Shown here: positions 37,824 to 46,919 of the stretch, in pieces
Layout of the letters: each line of letters begins with the position of its first letter
Position numbering within the stretch: the first letter of the stretch is position 1
Origin: Prosthecodimorpha staleyi
Lineage (GTDB): Bacteria; Pseudomonadota; Alphaproteobacteria; Rhizobiales; Ancalomicrobiaceae
Assembly (NCBI RefSeq): GCF_018729455.1
Contig: NZ_JAHHZF010000003.1
Coordinates: forward strand, 451,157 to 515,156
Direction of reading: 5' to 3'
DNA: 64,000 bases
Position numbers and translations under genes: made by a program
Notes under the pieces: model-generated
What the model was told of the DNA's origin: nothing
Databases searched by the model: none
Seen by the model: the letters and a program-made list of their open reading frames with translations, nothing else

Positions 37824-39062
37824 ATGCTTAGACGTTTCATCGCTTTCATGGCCGTCTGGCTTGTTGCACAGCTCGACAGCCCCGCTCTTGCGGCCGGCCG
37901 GGTCGCACTCCTGATCGGCAACGGAGCCTATCAGCAAGGCGCGCTTACCAATCCGACGCGCGACGTGGCGGCCTTGAAGGCGGCGTTCGACAAGGCCGGC
38001 TTCGATGTGGTCGAGGCCCGCGTCGACCTGGACCGCAAGGGCATGCTGCAGGCCCTCGACGCGTTCGAAGCCCGCGCGCGCAATGCCGACGTGGCGCTCG
38101 TCTACTATTCCGGTCATGGCATCGAGATCGGCGGCACCAACTATCTCGTCCCGGTGGATGCGCAGCTCCAGTCGGACCGCGACGTGAAGTACGAGGCCCT
38201 CGCGCTCGACGACATCCTGACGGCGACGGAGGGCGCGACCAAACTGAAGCTCATCATTCTGGATGCCTGTCGGGACAATCCCTTTGCGGGCGCCATGCGC
38301 CGGATCCAGACGCGCAGCACGGTCGCGCGCGGCCTGGCCCGCACCGAGGCGGCGACCCCGAACACCATCATTGCCTATGCGACCGCTCCGGGTCGCGTCG
38401 CCCTGGACGGAACCGGCAGCAACAGCCCCTTTGCCACCGCCCTGGTCCGGCATCTGCTGACGCCCGGCCTCGACGTGCGCCTGGCCCTGGGTCTCGTCAG
38501 GGACGACGTCATCGAGGCAACACGAACCTCGCCAGAGCCCCAGACACCCTATGTATCGGGAACGGTGGGCGGCGCGGCGGTGTCCGTCGCCCCCGCGGCG
38601 GGGGAGACCGCCAAACCGGACGCCGAGGTAACGGGCAATCGGCCGAAACCCGACCCCGAACGCATGGCCCGGGAGGATTTCGACCGGGCCCGCTCGATCA
38701 AGAGTCTGCCGGCCTGGGACGCCTTCCTTCGTCACTATCCGACGGGACTTCTGGCCGACCTGGCCCGTGCGGAGCGGGAGAAGCTCGCCGCGGTCGACCG
38801 GGCTCCCAAGCCGGTGCGCCCGGCCGCCGCCCCGAAGCCGTCCGCGCCGGCCCGCGTGGTTGCATTGCGCGAGCCGCGGACCGTGACGCGATCCGTCGAG
38901 GCGACGAGCCGTTCGGATCGGCCGGACCCGACGATGTACTCCCGTTCCGTGTGGGGCAAACACACGCTTCAAGGCCAACCGGCGACGACCAAGACAGCTC
39001 ATGGCACGCTCTATTGCCTGCCTGGTCGCGGCCAGGGTCGGCAATGCCGCTGGCTCGACTGA
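37824..39062 (+). CDS. Secreted caspase-fold (C14/metacaspase-like) protein, copy 1
   Basis: 412 residues. Signal peptide to about residue 23 (cleavage near ALA-A). Caspase-like p20 domain about 25-245 with the His-Cys dyad intact: H98 in YYSGHGIEIGG and C149 in ILDACRDNPF; GRVALLIGNGAY opens the domain. A Pro/Ala-rich linker follows, with a WDAFLRHYPTGLLADLARAE helix-turn unit and a C-terminal module ending CLPGRGQGRQCRWLD. Likely a periplasmic cysteine peptidase with basic-residue preference, by family. ATG 37824 is chosen because the signal peptide starts there. Paralogue of the next gene. Confidence 0.85.
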   Translation: MLRRFIAFMAVWLVAQLDSPALAAGRVALLIGNGAYQQGALTNPTRDVAALKAAFDKAGFDVVEARVDLDRKGMLQALDAFEARARNADVALVYYSGHGIEIGGTNYLVPVDAQLQSDRDVKYEALALDDILTATEGATKLKLIILDACRDNPFAGAMRRIQTRSTVARGLARTEAATPNTIIAYATAPGRVALDGTGSNSPFATALVRHLLTPGLDVRLALGLVRDDVIEATRTSPEPQTPYVSGTVGGAAVSVAPAAGETAKPDAEVTGNRPKPDPERMAREDFDRARSIKSLPAWDAFLRHYPTGLLADLARAEREKLAAVDRAPKPVRPAAAPKPSAPARVVALREPRTVTRSVEATSRSDRPDPTMYSRSVWGKHTLQGQPATTKTAHGTLYCLPGRGQGRQCRWLD

Positions 39063-39090
39063 CGCTGTGGCCCGACTGACGATGTGGCCC
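39057..39090 (+). repeat. 17-bp tandem direct repeat at the end of caspase copy 1
   Basis: GACTGACGCTGTGGCCC (39057-39073) is followed at once by GACTGACGATGTGGCCC (39074-39090), one mismatch. The first copy contains the last Asp codon and the stop of the upstream gene, so the 3' end of that gene was duplicated. Confidence 0.85.
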
Positions 39091-39197
39091 GCCCACCGCG
39101 CAGACATGCCGGTGCGCCAATCCACCCGCAGGCCCTTGTCGTTGGCCGCCGGCACCGCGACAATCCTGACTTGCCGCAATCGCTCGGGAGAGCCGCG

Positions 39198-40469
39198 ATG
39201 TCCCGCCGCCTGACAGCCATCGCCGCCCTGTTGTTCTGCCTGTCGTCGGGCTTGGCGGAAGCAGCCGGCAGGGTCGCGCTCCTGATCGGCAATGGCGCCT
39301 ATCCGGTCGGCGCTCTCGCCAATACCGGCCGCGATGTCGCCGCCATGCGGGCAGCTTTCGAGAAGGCCGGCTTCGACAGCGTCCAGGTCGAGACCGACCT
39401 CGACCGGCACGGCCTGCTGCGCGCCCTGGATGCGTTCGAGGCCCGCGCCCGGGGCGCCGAGATCGCGGTCGTGTTCTATTCGGGCCATGGCGTCGAACTC
39501 GGCGGGTCCAACTATCTGGTGCCGACCGACGCGCGGCTGGCGACCGACCGCGACGTGAAATACGAAGCCGTCGCGCTCGACGACGTGCTCGCCGCCACCG
39601 AGGGAGCCTCGCGCCTGAAACTGGTCATCCTGGACGCCTGCCGGGACAATCCCTTCGTCGCCACCATGCAGCGCGCCGGCACGCGCGGCCGGCTCGGCCG
39701 GGGGCTCGCCCGCGCCGAGGCGCCGCTCTCCAACATGCTGATCGCCTACGCGACCGCGCCCGGCCAGGTCGCCGCAGATGGAACCGGCGCCAACAGCCCG
39801 TTCACCGAAGCGCTCGTCCGGCACATCGTCACCCCCGGGCTGGACGTGCGGATCGCGCTCGGCCTCGTTCGCGACGACGTGGTCGCCGCGACCCGGCAGA
39901 CCGGAGAGCCGCAGATCCCCTACCAGACCGGGTCGGTCGGCGGCGCCCTCGTCGCGCTCGCCCCCGCCACCGAGACGGCGCCGCCGCCGACGACGGCAGA
40001 CCGCCCGCCGGTCACCGAAGATCGCCCGCCGGTGACCGACCCCGAATCGGCCATGCGCGCCGATTTCGACCGGACCCGCGCGGTCGGCACCGCCGCCGCC
40101 TGGGATATCTTTCTAAAACGCCATCCGTCCGGCTTCTACGCCGATCTCGCCCGCGCCGAGCGGGCCAAGCTCGCCAGGCCCGACGCGGCCGGGTCGCCGA
40201 AGCCCCAGACCGCGAACGACCGCCCCAAACCGGCGGCAAAGCCGGTCGCCGCAACGCGGCCGGCCGCACCGAAGACGTCGACCAGGGGGACCGGCAGCCC
40301 CGAGGCCGGCAGCCGGCCCGATCCGCTCAGCTATTCGAAAGTGCTCTGGCCGCCCTTCAGCCAGGTGCCGGGTCAGACGCTTTCGGCCCAGACCCGCTAC
40401 GGCCGGCTGACCTGCATTCCCAACCCCGGCGGCATGGGCCCGCGCCGCCACTGCCGCTGGTTCGACTGA
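39198..40469 (+). CDS. Secreted caspase-fold (C14/metacaspase-like) protein, copy 2
   Basis: 423 residues, same architecture as the preceding gene: signal peptide to about residue 22, caspase-like domain with H97 (FYSGHGVELGG) and C148 (ILDACRDNPF), a Pro/Thr-rich linker (TETAPPPTTADRPPVTE, then a near repeat), a WDIFLKRHPSGFYADLARAE unit and a C-terminal module ending CIPNPGGMGPRRHCRWFD. The two domains are highly similar, the linkers diverged, so this is an old tandem duplication. Exported, probably periplasmic. Spaced 135 bases from copy 1; could be one transcript. Confidence 0.85.
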   Translation: MSRRLTAIAALLFCLSSGLAEAAGRVALLIGNGAYPVGALANTGRDVAAMRAAFEKAGFDSVQVETDLDRHGLLRALDAFEARARGAEIAVVFYSGHGVELGGSNYLVPTDARLATDRDVKYEAVALDDVLAATEGASRLKLVILDACRDNPFVATMQRAGTRGRLGRGLARAEAPLSNMLIAYATAPGQVAADGTGANSPFTEALVRHIVTPGLDVRIALGLVRDDVVAATRQTGEPQIPYQTGSVGGALVALAPATETAPPPTTADRPPVTEDRPPVTDPESAMRADFDRTRAVGTAAAWDIFLKRHPSGFYADLARAERAKLARPDAAGSPKPQTANDRPKPAAKPVAATRPAAPKTSTRGTGSPEAGSRPDPLSYSKVLWPPFSQVPGQTLSAQTRYGRLTCIPNPGGMGPRRHCRWFD

Positions 40470-40567
40470 GGCCAAGGGCCGCGTAGGCGGGCCGCGACCG
40501 CGGATCGGCGTTTCGCAAGCGGGGCCGGCGCCCTATAGTCCGGGTTTCCCCTGAGACCGGAGACCGC

Positions 40568-42421
40568 ATGGCCGCCGAAGCCTCCGCAACTGCCCTCGTC
40601 ACATCGCCGCTCGTCCTGCTCGCCGCCGCCGTGGTGGCGGTGCCCATCTTCAAGCGCCTCGGCCTCGGCTCGGTGGTCGGCTATCTGGCCGCCGGCGTCG
40701 CGATCGGGCCGCAGGTGCTGGCCCTGTTCGGCGATCCGGGCGCGATCCTGCATGTCGCCGAACTCGGCGTGGTGATGTTCCTGTTCCTGATCGGGCTGGA
40801 ACTGGAGCCGCAACGATTGTGGTCCATGCGGCGCAACATCTTCGGGCTCGGCAGCGTGCAGATTCTCGCCGCCGGCCTCGGCGTCGGAGCGGCGCTCTAT
40901 TACGGGCTCGGCACGCCCTGGCGGGAGGCGGTGGTGGTCGGTGCGGGCCTCGCCCTGTCGTCGACCGCCATCGTCATGCAGATGCTGGAGGAACGCGGCG
41001 AGACGCGCACGCCGGCCGGCGAGAAGGCCTTCGCGATCCTCCTGATGCAGGATCTGGCCATCGTACCGCTGCTCGCCCTCGTCACGCTGGTCGCGCCGCA
41101 GACCGGTGCCACCGGCGACGGCTTCCTGCTGGCCACCGGCAAGATGGTCGGGGCGGTCGTCGTCGTCGTGGTCGCCGGGCGCTATCTGCTCAATCCGATG
41201 TTCCGCTTCCTGGCGGCGGCCGAGGCGCGCGAGATCATGACCGCCGCGGCGCTGATGATCGTGCTCGGCGCCGCCGCCGCGATGGCGCTCGCCGGCCTGT
41301 CCATGGCGATGGGCGCCTTCCTGGCCGGGGTGATGCTGGCCGAATCGAATTTCCGCCACCAGCTCGCTGCCGATGTCGAACCGTTCCGCGGCATCCTGAT
41401 GGGGCTCTTCTTCCTCTCGGTCGGCATGACGGTCGACCTCTCGGTGATCACCGCCGACTGGCGGCTGGTCCTGGGCGGCCTGATCGCGCTCTTGATGGCC
41501 AAGTTCGTCACCGTGCATCTGGCCGTGCGGCTGTTCGGCGGCAGCCGCGGCGAGGCGATGCAAGTCTCCGCGCTCCTGATCCAGGGCGGCGAGTTCGGCT
41601 TCGTGCTCTACCAGAGCGCCGCGGTCTCCGGCGCCATCGCCGAGCGCTCGGCCTCGATCGCGGTCGCCGTGACCACGCTTTCCATGGCGCTGACGCCGCT
41701 GGTCGTCGCGGCCATCGACCGGCTCAGGCCGAAGCCCGGCGAGGACAGCATCGAGGAGGACTTCACGGACGTGAAAGGCTCAGTGCTGCTGGTCGGCTTC
41801 GGCCGGTTCGGGCAGATCGTCTCGCAACTGCTGCTCGCCAACGGCACCGAAGTCACCATCATCGACAACGACACCGACATGATCCGGTCGGCCGCCCGAT
41901 TCGGCTTCCGGATCTACTACGGCGACGGCACGCGGCTCGACGTGCTGCGCGCCGCCGGTGCCGAGCGGGCGGAACTGATCGTGGTGGCGACCGACGGGCG
42001 CGAGACGACCGACCGCGTCGTCGACCTGATCCAGGCGGAATTCCCGAATGCCAGGCTCTTCGTGCGCTCCTTCGACCGCGGCCATACCCTGTCGCTCAAG
42101 GCCCGCAACGTCGAATTCGAGATCCGCGAGACCTACGAATCAGCGCTCGCCTTCGGCCGCGCCACCCTGATCGGGCTCGGCCTCGACCCGGACGCGGCCT
42201 CCGATCTGGCCGAGCAGGTCCGCCAGCGCGACCGGACCCGCCTCGCCCTCCAGGAGGCCGGCGGAATCATGGCCGGCCGCGGCGCCATGCTGACCGAACC
42301 GTCGAAACCGGCCGAACCCGAGCCGGAACCGCTGATCGAGCCGAAGCGGCCGTCCCGGGCGCTCAACCGCGAGACCGAGAGCGTCGCCCGCACCGAGAAG
42401 GCCGCAAGCGGCAGCCGGTGA
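40568..42421 (+). CDS. CPA2 cation:proton antiporter with TrkA-N domain (KefB/KefC type)
   Basis: 617 residues. About twelve membrane helices (1-390) of the Na+/H+ exchanger fold, with YLAAGVAIGPQVLALFG, GVVMFLFLIGLELEP and GEFGFVLYQSAAVSG segments, then a cytosolic RCK/TrkA-N domain from about 398 with nucleotide loop VLLVGFGRFGQIVSQLL. In E. coli KefB/C this domain is gated by glutathione adducts and exports K+ during electrophile attack. The tail (PEPEPLIEPKRPSRALNRE) is disordered. No KefF/KefG ancillary gene is adjacent. Ion specificity is inferred. Confidence 0.9.
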   Translation: MAAEASATALVTSPLVLLAAAVVAVPIFKRLGLGSVVGYLAAGVAIGPQVLALFGDPGAILHVAELGVVMFLFLIGLELEPQRLWSMRRNIFGLGSVQILAAGLGVGAALYYGLGTPWREAVVVGAGLALSSTAIVMQMLEERGETRTPAGEKAFAILLMQDLAIVPLLALVTLVAPQTGATGDGFLLATGKMVGAVVVVVVAGRYLLNPMFRFLAAAEAREIMTAAALMIVLGAAAAMALAGLSMAMGAFLAGVMLAESNFRHQLAADVEPFRGILMGLFFLSVGMTVDLSVITADWRLVLGGLIALLMAKFVTVHLAVRLFGGSRGEAMQVSALLIQGGEFGFVLYQSAAVSGAIAERSASIAVAVTTLSMALTPLVVAAIDRLRPKPGEDSIEEDFTDVKGSVLLVGFGRFGQIVSQLLLANGTEVTIIDNDTDMIRSAARFGFRIYYGDGTRLDVLRAAGAERAELIVVATDGRETTDRVVDLIQAEFPNARLFVRSFDRGHTLSLKARNVEFEIRETYESALAFGRATLIGLGLDPDAASDLAEQVRQRDRTRLALQEAGGIMAGRGAMLTEPSKPAEPEPEPLIEPKRPSRALNRETESVARTEKAASGSR

Positions 42422-42567
42422 CCGGCACAGGTGTGTCATACATGCAACTTGCCCTACCGAAGAGGGAGCCGAGGGGCGAAAGCGGTGCGGGCGATGCTGC
42501 CGGATTGTTTTCAGCGCCGTTCGACATGCTAGTCTCCGAGTCGTCCAGCTTTTTGGGGGAAATCACC

Positions 42568-42675
42568 ATGAAGATCGTTCGTATCGCTCTCGTCGCTCTC
42601 GTCGCCGCCGCCGGCCTCTCGGTCGCTGGCTGCGCCAAGGCTCCGGCCCCGGCTCCGGCGGTCGTGAAGGGCTGA
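42568..42675 (+). CDS. 35-residue predicted lipoprotein
   Basis: MKIVRIALVALVAAAG then LSVAGCAKAPAPAPAVVKG: a signal peptide with lipobox VAGC (Cys at residue 22) leaves a mature peptide of only 14 residues rich in Pro and Ala. Strong GGGGGA ribosome site seven bases before the ATG and a strong intrinsic terminator 70 bases downstream show a real monocistronic gene. Comparable in size to entericidin-like lipoproteins, but I see no sequence tie to them. Function unknown. Confidence 0.75.
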   Translation: MKIVRIALVALVAAAGLSVAGCAKAPAPAPAVVKG

Positions 42676-42742
42676 TTTCGGCGGGGCGCGCGCGAAAGCG
42701 GCCCCCACCGCATTCAACTCGGAATTCGGAATCGCTTCCCGA

Positions 42743-42781
42743 CGGCACCGGTGACTGACCCACCGGTGCCGTTCGGTTTTT
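42743..42781 (+). terminator. Strong intrinsic terminator after the small lipoprotein gene
   Basis: CGGCACCGGTG / CACCGGTGCCG, a perfect 11-bp stem with loop ACTGACC, then TTCGGTTTTT. It also insulates the MATE gene that starts 50 bases later. Confidence 0.9.
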
Positions 42782-42830
42782 CAGGCCTGCCGCCGCGGGC
42801 TGCCGGAGATGCGTTGGAGCCAGGGTACCC

Positions 42831-44240
42831 ATGAGCGAGCCGCGCGAGGATCTGGTCGCGGAGGCGCAGAAGCCGGGCCGCCCGAAAGCGGTTTTCACCA
42901 CGGGATCGACGCTACGCCACGTTGTGGTCATGACCACGACCGGCTCGATCGGCCTGATCGCGGTCTTCGTCGTCGATTTCCTCAATCTCTTCTATATCGC
43001 CCAGTTGGGCCGCGAGGATCTGACCGCCGCGATCGGCTATGCCGGCGCGCTCTTGTTCTTCATGATCTCCATCAATGTCGGCGTGATGATCGCCGCCACG
43101 GCGCTCTGCGCCCGCGCGATCGGCGCCGGCCGCCCCGAGGAGGCGCGGCGAATCACCACCTCGAGCCTGACGCTGTCGGCGCTGGTGCTGGTCATCCTGT
43201 CCGCCGCGATCATGCCGCTGCTCGGTCCGCTCTGCGGCCTGATGGGCGCGACCGGCGCGACGCGCGACATTGCGGTCGACTTCCTGATCATCGTCACGCC
43301 GTCGACGCCGATCATGGGGCTCGGCATGGTCGCCTCGGGACTGCTCAGGGCGCGCGGCGACGCCCGGCGCGCCATGTATGTGACGCTCGCCGGCGCGGTC
43401 GCCTCCGCGGTGCTCGACCCGATTCTGATCTTCGGCCTCGGCCTCGGCGTCACCGGCGCCGCGATTGCGACCGTCGCCGCGCGATTCGCCATGGTGACGG
43501 TCGGCCTCTACGGCATCGTCATCGTGCACGACATGGCCGAGCGACCGAATCTCGACGGCATCCGCAGCGACTGGCGCCCGCTGTCGGCGATCGCCGTGCC
43601 GGCGATCCTGACCAATGTGGCGACACCGGCCGCCAATGCCTGGGTGACGGCGGAAATCGCCCCGTTCGGCGATTCGGCGCTGGCCGCCTGGGCGGTGCTC
43701 GGCCGAATCATCCCGCTCGCCTATGGCGGACTGTTCGCGCTGGCCGGGGCGGTCGGCCCGATCGTGGCGCAGAACTACGGCGCGGGCCTGTTCCCGCGCA
43801 TGCGGCGGACGTTGACCGACTGCCATCTGTTCACGCTGGTCTATTGCCTCGTCGTCTGGCTGGCGCTGTTCGTCGGCGCCGAACCGGTCATTCGGGCCTT
43901 CGCGCTGACCGGCGAGGGCGCCGTCCAGGTCCGCGCCTTCGCGACCTGGATCGCCCCGTCCTATCTGTTCCTCGGGGCTCTGTTCGTCGCCAACGCGGCC
44001 TTCAACAATCTCGGCTTCGCCACCCTGTCGACCGCCTTCAACTGGGGGCGCGCCACGCTCGGCACCGTCCCGTTCACGGCGGCCGGCGCATGGCTGGCCG
44101 GCTCGGTCGGCGTGATCGCCGGGCAGGCGCTCGGCACCGTCCTGTTCGGCATCGCAGCGGCCGTGGTCGCCTACCGGGTCGTCGACCGGCTCGAGGCGAC
44201 CGCCTGGAAACCGGAGCGTGAGGGCACCGGCACGGCCTGA
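42831..44240 (+). CDS. MATE family efflux transporter
   Basis: 469 residues with twelve predicted helices in two six-helix halves, typical of the MATE (NorM/DinF-like) multidrug or toxin exporters driven by H+ or Na+. Family patterns include LFYIAQLGREDLTAAIGYAG near 50, VASGLLRARGDARRAMYVTLAGA near 170, and AVGPIVAQNYGAGLFPRMRRTL near 308, matching the usual G-x-x-x-A-Q-N-x-G-A block. N-terminal 30 residues are cytosolic and charged. Substrate unknown. No regulator is adjacent. Confidence 0.92.
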   Translation: MSEPREDLVAEAQKPGRPKAVFTTGSTLRHVVVMTTTGSIGLIAVFVVDFLNLFYIAQLGREDLTAAIGYAGALLFFMISINVGVMIAATALCARAIGAGRPEEARRITTSSLTLSALVLVILSAAIMPLLGPLCGLMGATGATRDIAVDFLIIVTPSTPIMGLGMVASGLLRARGDARRAMYVTLAGAVASAVLDPILIFGLGLGVTGAAIATVAARFAMVTVGLYGIVIVHDMAERPNLDGIRSDWRPLSAIAVPAILTNVATPAANAWVTAEIAPFGDSALAAWAVLGRIIPLAYGGLFALAGAVGPIVAQNYGAGLFPRMRRTLTDCHLFTLVYCLVVWLALFVGAEPVIRAFALTGEGAVQVRAFATWIAPSYLFLGALFVANAAFNNLGFATLSTAFNWGRATLGTVPFTAAGAWLAGSVGVIAGQALGTVLFGIAAAVVAYRVVDRLEATAWKPEREGTGTA

Positions 44241-44389
44241 GCCCGGGCTCCGCGATGGTCGGCCCCGCCGCAGCCGGCAGAGCGGGGGTTTAAAATGCTG
44301 CGATCTGCAGTGCCGAGGCCTGCAATGCCGCAGTGGCGCAAACGGCTGCGGCCCGCTATCGTAACGGTCTTGTCGACTTCGGACGCCCC

Positions 44390-44605
44390 ATGAACCGCAT
44401 CGAACTGCCCCGCGCCTTCGGCGAAGCGCGCATCCAATACCTCGACGGAGACTACAAGGTCCTGTCCCAGGGTTCCTACGTGCGCTGCGCGGTGACGGGG
44501 CTGCAAATCCCCATCGACGAGCTCAAATACTGGAATGTCGAATTCCAGGAGGCCTATATCGACGCGGCCGCCTCGCTCGAACGCCACCGCCAGCGTCAGC
44601 GCTGA
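44390..44605 (+). CDS. DUF2093 family protein
   Basis: 71 residues, soluble. The segment IQYLDGDYKVLSQGSYVRCAVTG, then IPIDELKYWNVEFQEAYIDAAASLERH, matches the small alphaproteobacterial DUF2093 family, whose genes lie beside lpxK in many Rhizobiales. Function unknown; one Cys. The frame is open upstream to 44333 but ATG 44390 gives the family start. Its 3' end overlaps that of lpxK by 10 bases, tail to tail. Confidence 0.88.
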   Translation: MNRIELPRAFGEARIQYLDGDYKVLSQGSYVRCAVTGLQIPIDELKYWNVEFQEAYIDAAASLERHRQRQR

Positions 44606-45600
44606 ACGGGACCGAGCAGCCGATCCAAGGCCAGGACGAGGGCGGCAGGATCGTCGATCGCCAGATCGACCGTCAGCACGGCCGTCCGCGCCGCCAGTTC
44701 GGCCCGGGCGCCCGACCGAAACCCGGCGAGGCGAACGATATCCTTTTCGGTCGTGACCAGTTCGGCACCGAGCGCGGCCGCCTCCACAAGAAGCCGGCGC
44801 GCCTCGCCCTCCGAATAGGCGTGATGATCCGGGAAGGGGCGCAGGCCGGCGACATCCGCGCCGAGGGCCGCCAGCGTATCGCCGAACTTTTCCGGCCGTC
44901 CGATGCCCGCGAAGGCCAGAACCCGGCGGCCGCGCCAGCCTGCGGGGTCGCGGGCCACCAAACGGCCCTGCATGGTCGCCCCGGCGAAGCCCGGCAGCGC
45001 CGGCACGCCGGCGCCCTGCCCGATCCGCAGCACGAGATCGGCCATGCCGGCCTGAACGGCGATCGGCGCGCGCAACGGCCCGGCCGGGAAGACGCGCCCG
45101 TTGCCGAGCCCGTAGCCGCCATCGACGACCACCAGGGCGAGATCGCGGCCGATCGTGCCGTTCTGAAAGCCGTCGTCGAGGATGACCAGATCGGCGCCCT
45201 CCGCCGCCGCCAGCCGGATGCCAGCCCGGCGATCGCGCGCCACATAGGCCGGCACGCCGCGCGCGGCGATCATGGCCGCCTCGTCGCCGACCTGCGTGGC
45301 ATCGTGGCGGTCGGGATCGACCCGCACGGGGCCGCGCGCCGTGCCGCCATAGCCGCGCAGCACGATCGCCGGATGCGCGCCGCGGCCGGCGGCGAGACCG
45401 GCCAGCGCCAGCGCGGTCGGCGTCTTGCCGGCACCGCCCATGACGAAGTTGCCGACCGCGACCACCGGCACGGACGACCGTGCCTCGGGCCGGCGGCGCA
45501 TACGGCGGGCCGCAAGCGCGCCGTAAAGTGCGGCGACCGGGGCGAGCAGGCGGGCCGCCAGCCCGTTCTGCATCCAGAAATCGGGGGCCCGGGGCGGCAT
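44596..45600 (-). CDS. lpxK: Tetraacyldisaccharide 4'-kinase
   Basis: Phosphorylates the 4' position of the lipid A disaccharide at the inner membrane. 334 residues: an N-terminal amphipathic/membrane segment (about 10-28), then the P-loop GNFVMGGAGKTPTALAL near 51-67, a conserved RGYGG near 83, the VGDEAAMIAARGVPAYVARDR block and DDGFQNGTIGRDLALVVVDG near 137. ATG 45600 overlaps the waaA stop (TGATG); TTG at 45603 is possible one codon earlier. Last gene of the lipid A/Kdo run. Confidence 0.94.
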   Translation of the reverse strand: MPPRAPDFWMQNGLAARLLAPVAALYGALAARRMRRRPEARSSVPVVAVGNFVMGGAGKTPTALALAGLAAGRGAHPAIVLRGYGGTARGPVRVDPDRHDATQVGDEAAMIAARGVPAYVARDRRAGIRLAAAEGADLVILDDGFQNGTIGRDLALVVVDGGYGLGNGRVFPAGPLRAPIAVQAGMADLVLRIGQGAGVPALPGFAGATMQGRLVARDPAGWRGRRVLAFAGIGRPEKFGDTLAALGADVAGLRPFPDHHAYSEGEARRLLVEAAALGAELVTTEKDIVRLAGFRSGARAELAARTAVLTVDLAIDDPAALVLALDRLLGPVQR

Positions 45601-46919
45601 CAATCCGGCTCGCGCGCCCTGCCCTCGGCCGCGCGGGCGGCCAATGGCGCCAGAAAGGGCTCGATCGCCGCGAAAGCCCGGTCGAGCGATCCGCGATTCT
45701 GATCGAGAATCCGTGCACCGGCCACGGCCATCGCGGCCGCCGCAGTCGGATCGGCCATGAGCGCACCGACCGCCTCGACCAGATGCGCTCCGTCCGACAC
45801 CAGGGTCGACGCGCCGATCCGGTCGAAGGCGCGGTAGAAGTCCTCCTGATTGTCCACATGCGGTCCATGCAGGACCGCCGTGTTCAGGGCCGCGGCTTCG
45901 ATCGGACTGTGTCCGCCGCGGGCGGCCAGCGATCCTCCCAGGAAGGCGATCGGGCTCAACCGATAGAAGAGGCCCATTTCGCCGAGCGTATCGGCCAGCA
46001 GGACCGCGGTCGCGGACCCGACGGCCTCGCCGAGCGAACGCTGCGCCACCGTCAAGCCCCGCTCGGCGAGCGCGGCCCGGATTGCGCCGCCGCGTTCGGG
46101 ATGGCGCGGCACCAGGATGGTCAGCAGGCCGGGGAACCGAGGGGCCAGCGCGGCATGGGCATCGGCGACGAGTTCCTCCTCGCCCGGATGGGTGTTGGCG
46201 GCGAGCCAGACCGGCCGGTCGCCGATCGTGTCCTTCAGGTCGGCGACCGCCTGCGCCTCGGCCCGCGGCGCCATGGCGTCGTATTTCAGGTTGCCGGTCA
46301 CGACGACGGGGTCGGCGCCGAGCGTGCGCAGGCGCTCGGCATCGGCCTGGGATTGCGCCAGCACCAGCGCAAACCGGCCGAACAGGTCCCCGGCGACGCC
46401 CGCGAGATGCGACCAGCGCTGCGCCGAGCGGACCGACAGGCGGGCGTTGACGACGATGTGCGGAATGGCGCGCCGGGCGATCTCGCCGATCGTCACGGGC
46501 CAGACTTCCGATTCGACGAAGATCGCCAGATCCGGCCGCCAGTGGTCGAGAAAGCGGGTGATGGCCGGGGCCACATCGAGCGGGGCGAACTGATGCAGGG
46601 TGCCGGCCGGCGCGTGCGCGGCGGCGATGCGCGCCGATGTGACGGTACCGGTGGTCAGCAGCACGCGCGGCCCGGCGGCGCCGATCCGCTCGATCAGCGC
46701 CATGACCGACAGCGCCTCGCCGACGCTCGCCGCATGGACCCAGACCAGCGGCCCGGCCGGCCGAGCGAGGCCGGCCCGCCCGAAGCGCTCGCCGAGACGG
46801 TTGCGATCCTCCTTGCCGGCCAGCAGGCGGCCGCGCATCAGAAACGGCAGGGTCGGCGCCGCGAGGCAGCCGAGACCGCGATAGAAGGCCAGCGCGCTCC
46901 GCGCGACCGCATCAGCCAC
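45600..46919 (-). CDS. waaA: 3-deoxy-D-manno-octulosonic acid (Kdo) transferase
   Basis: Adds Kdo residues to the lipid A precursor; GT-B glycosyltransferase anchored to the inner membrane. 439 residues. N-terminal membrane segment; VWVHAASVGEALSVMALI holds the catalytic Glu near residue 62; FVESEVWPVTI near 130; VTGNLKYDAMAP near 213; C-terminal GGSLAARGGHSPIEAAALNTAVLHGPHVDNQEDFY is the donor-site block. GTG 46919 is chosen; its start overlaps the end of the upstream acyltransferase gene by 8 bases, implying coupling. Confidence 0.94.
   Translation of the reverse strand: MADAVARSALAFYRGLGCLAAPTLPFLMRGRLLAGKEDRNRLGERFGRAGLARPAGPLVWVHAASVGEALSVMALIERIGAAGPRVLLTTGTVTSARIAAAHAPAGTLHQFAPLDVAPAITRFLDHWRPDLAIFVESEVWPVTIGEIARRAIPHIVVNARLSVRSAQRWSHLAGVAGDLFGRFALVLAQSQADAERLRTLGADPVVVTGNLKYDAMAPRAEAQAVADLKDTIGDRPVWLAANTHPGEEELVADAHAALAPRFPGLLTILVPRHPERGGAIRAALAERGLTVAQRSLGEAVGSATAVLLADTLGEMGLFYRLSPIAFLGGSLAARGGHSPIEAAALNTAVLHGPHVDNQEDFYRAFDRIGASTLVSDGAHLVEAVGALMADPTAAAAMAVAGARILDQNRGSLDRAFAAIEPFLAPLAARAAEGRAREPD

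Noticed and set aside
44290..44335. tRNA-like or small RNA gene near CTGCAGTGCCG / CTGCAATGCCG
   Set aside because: Short imperfect direct repeats only; no cloverleaf, no T-loop consensus.
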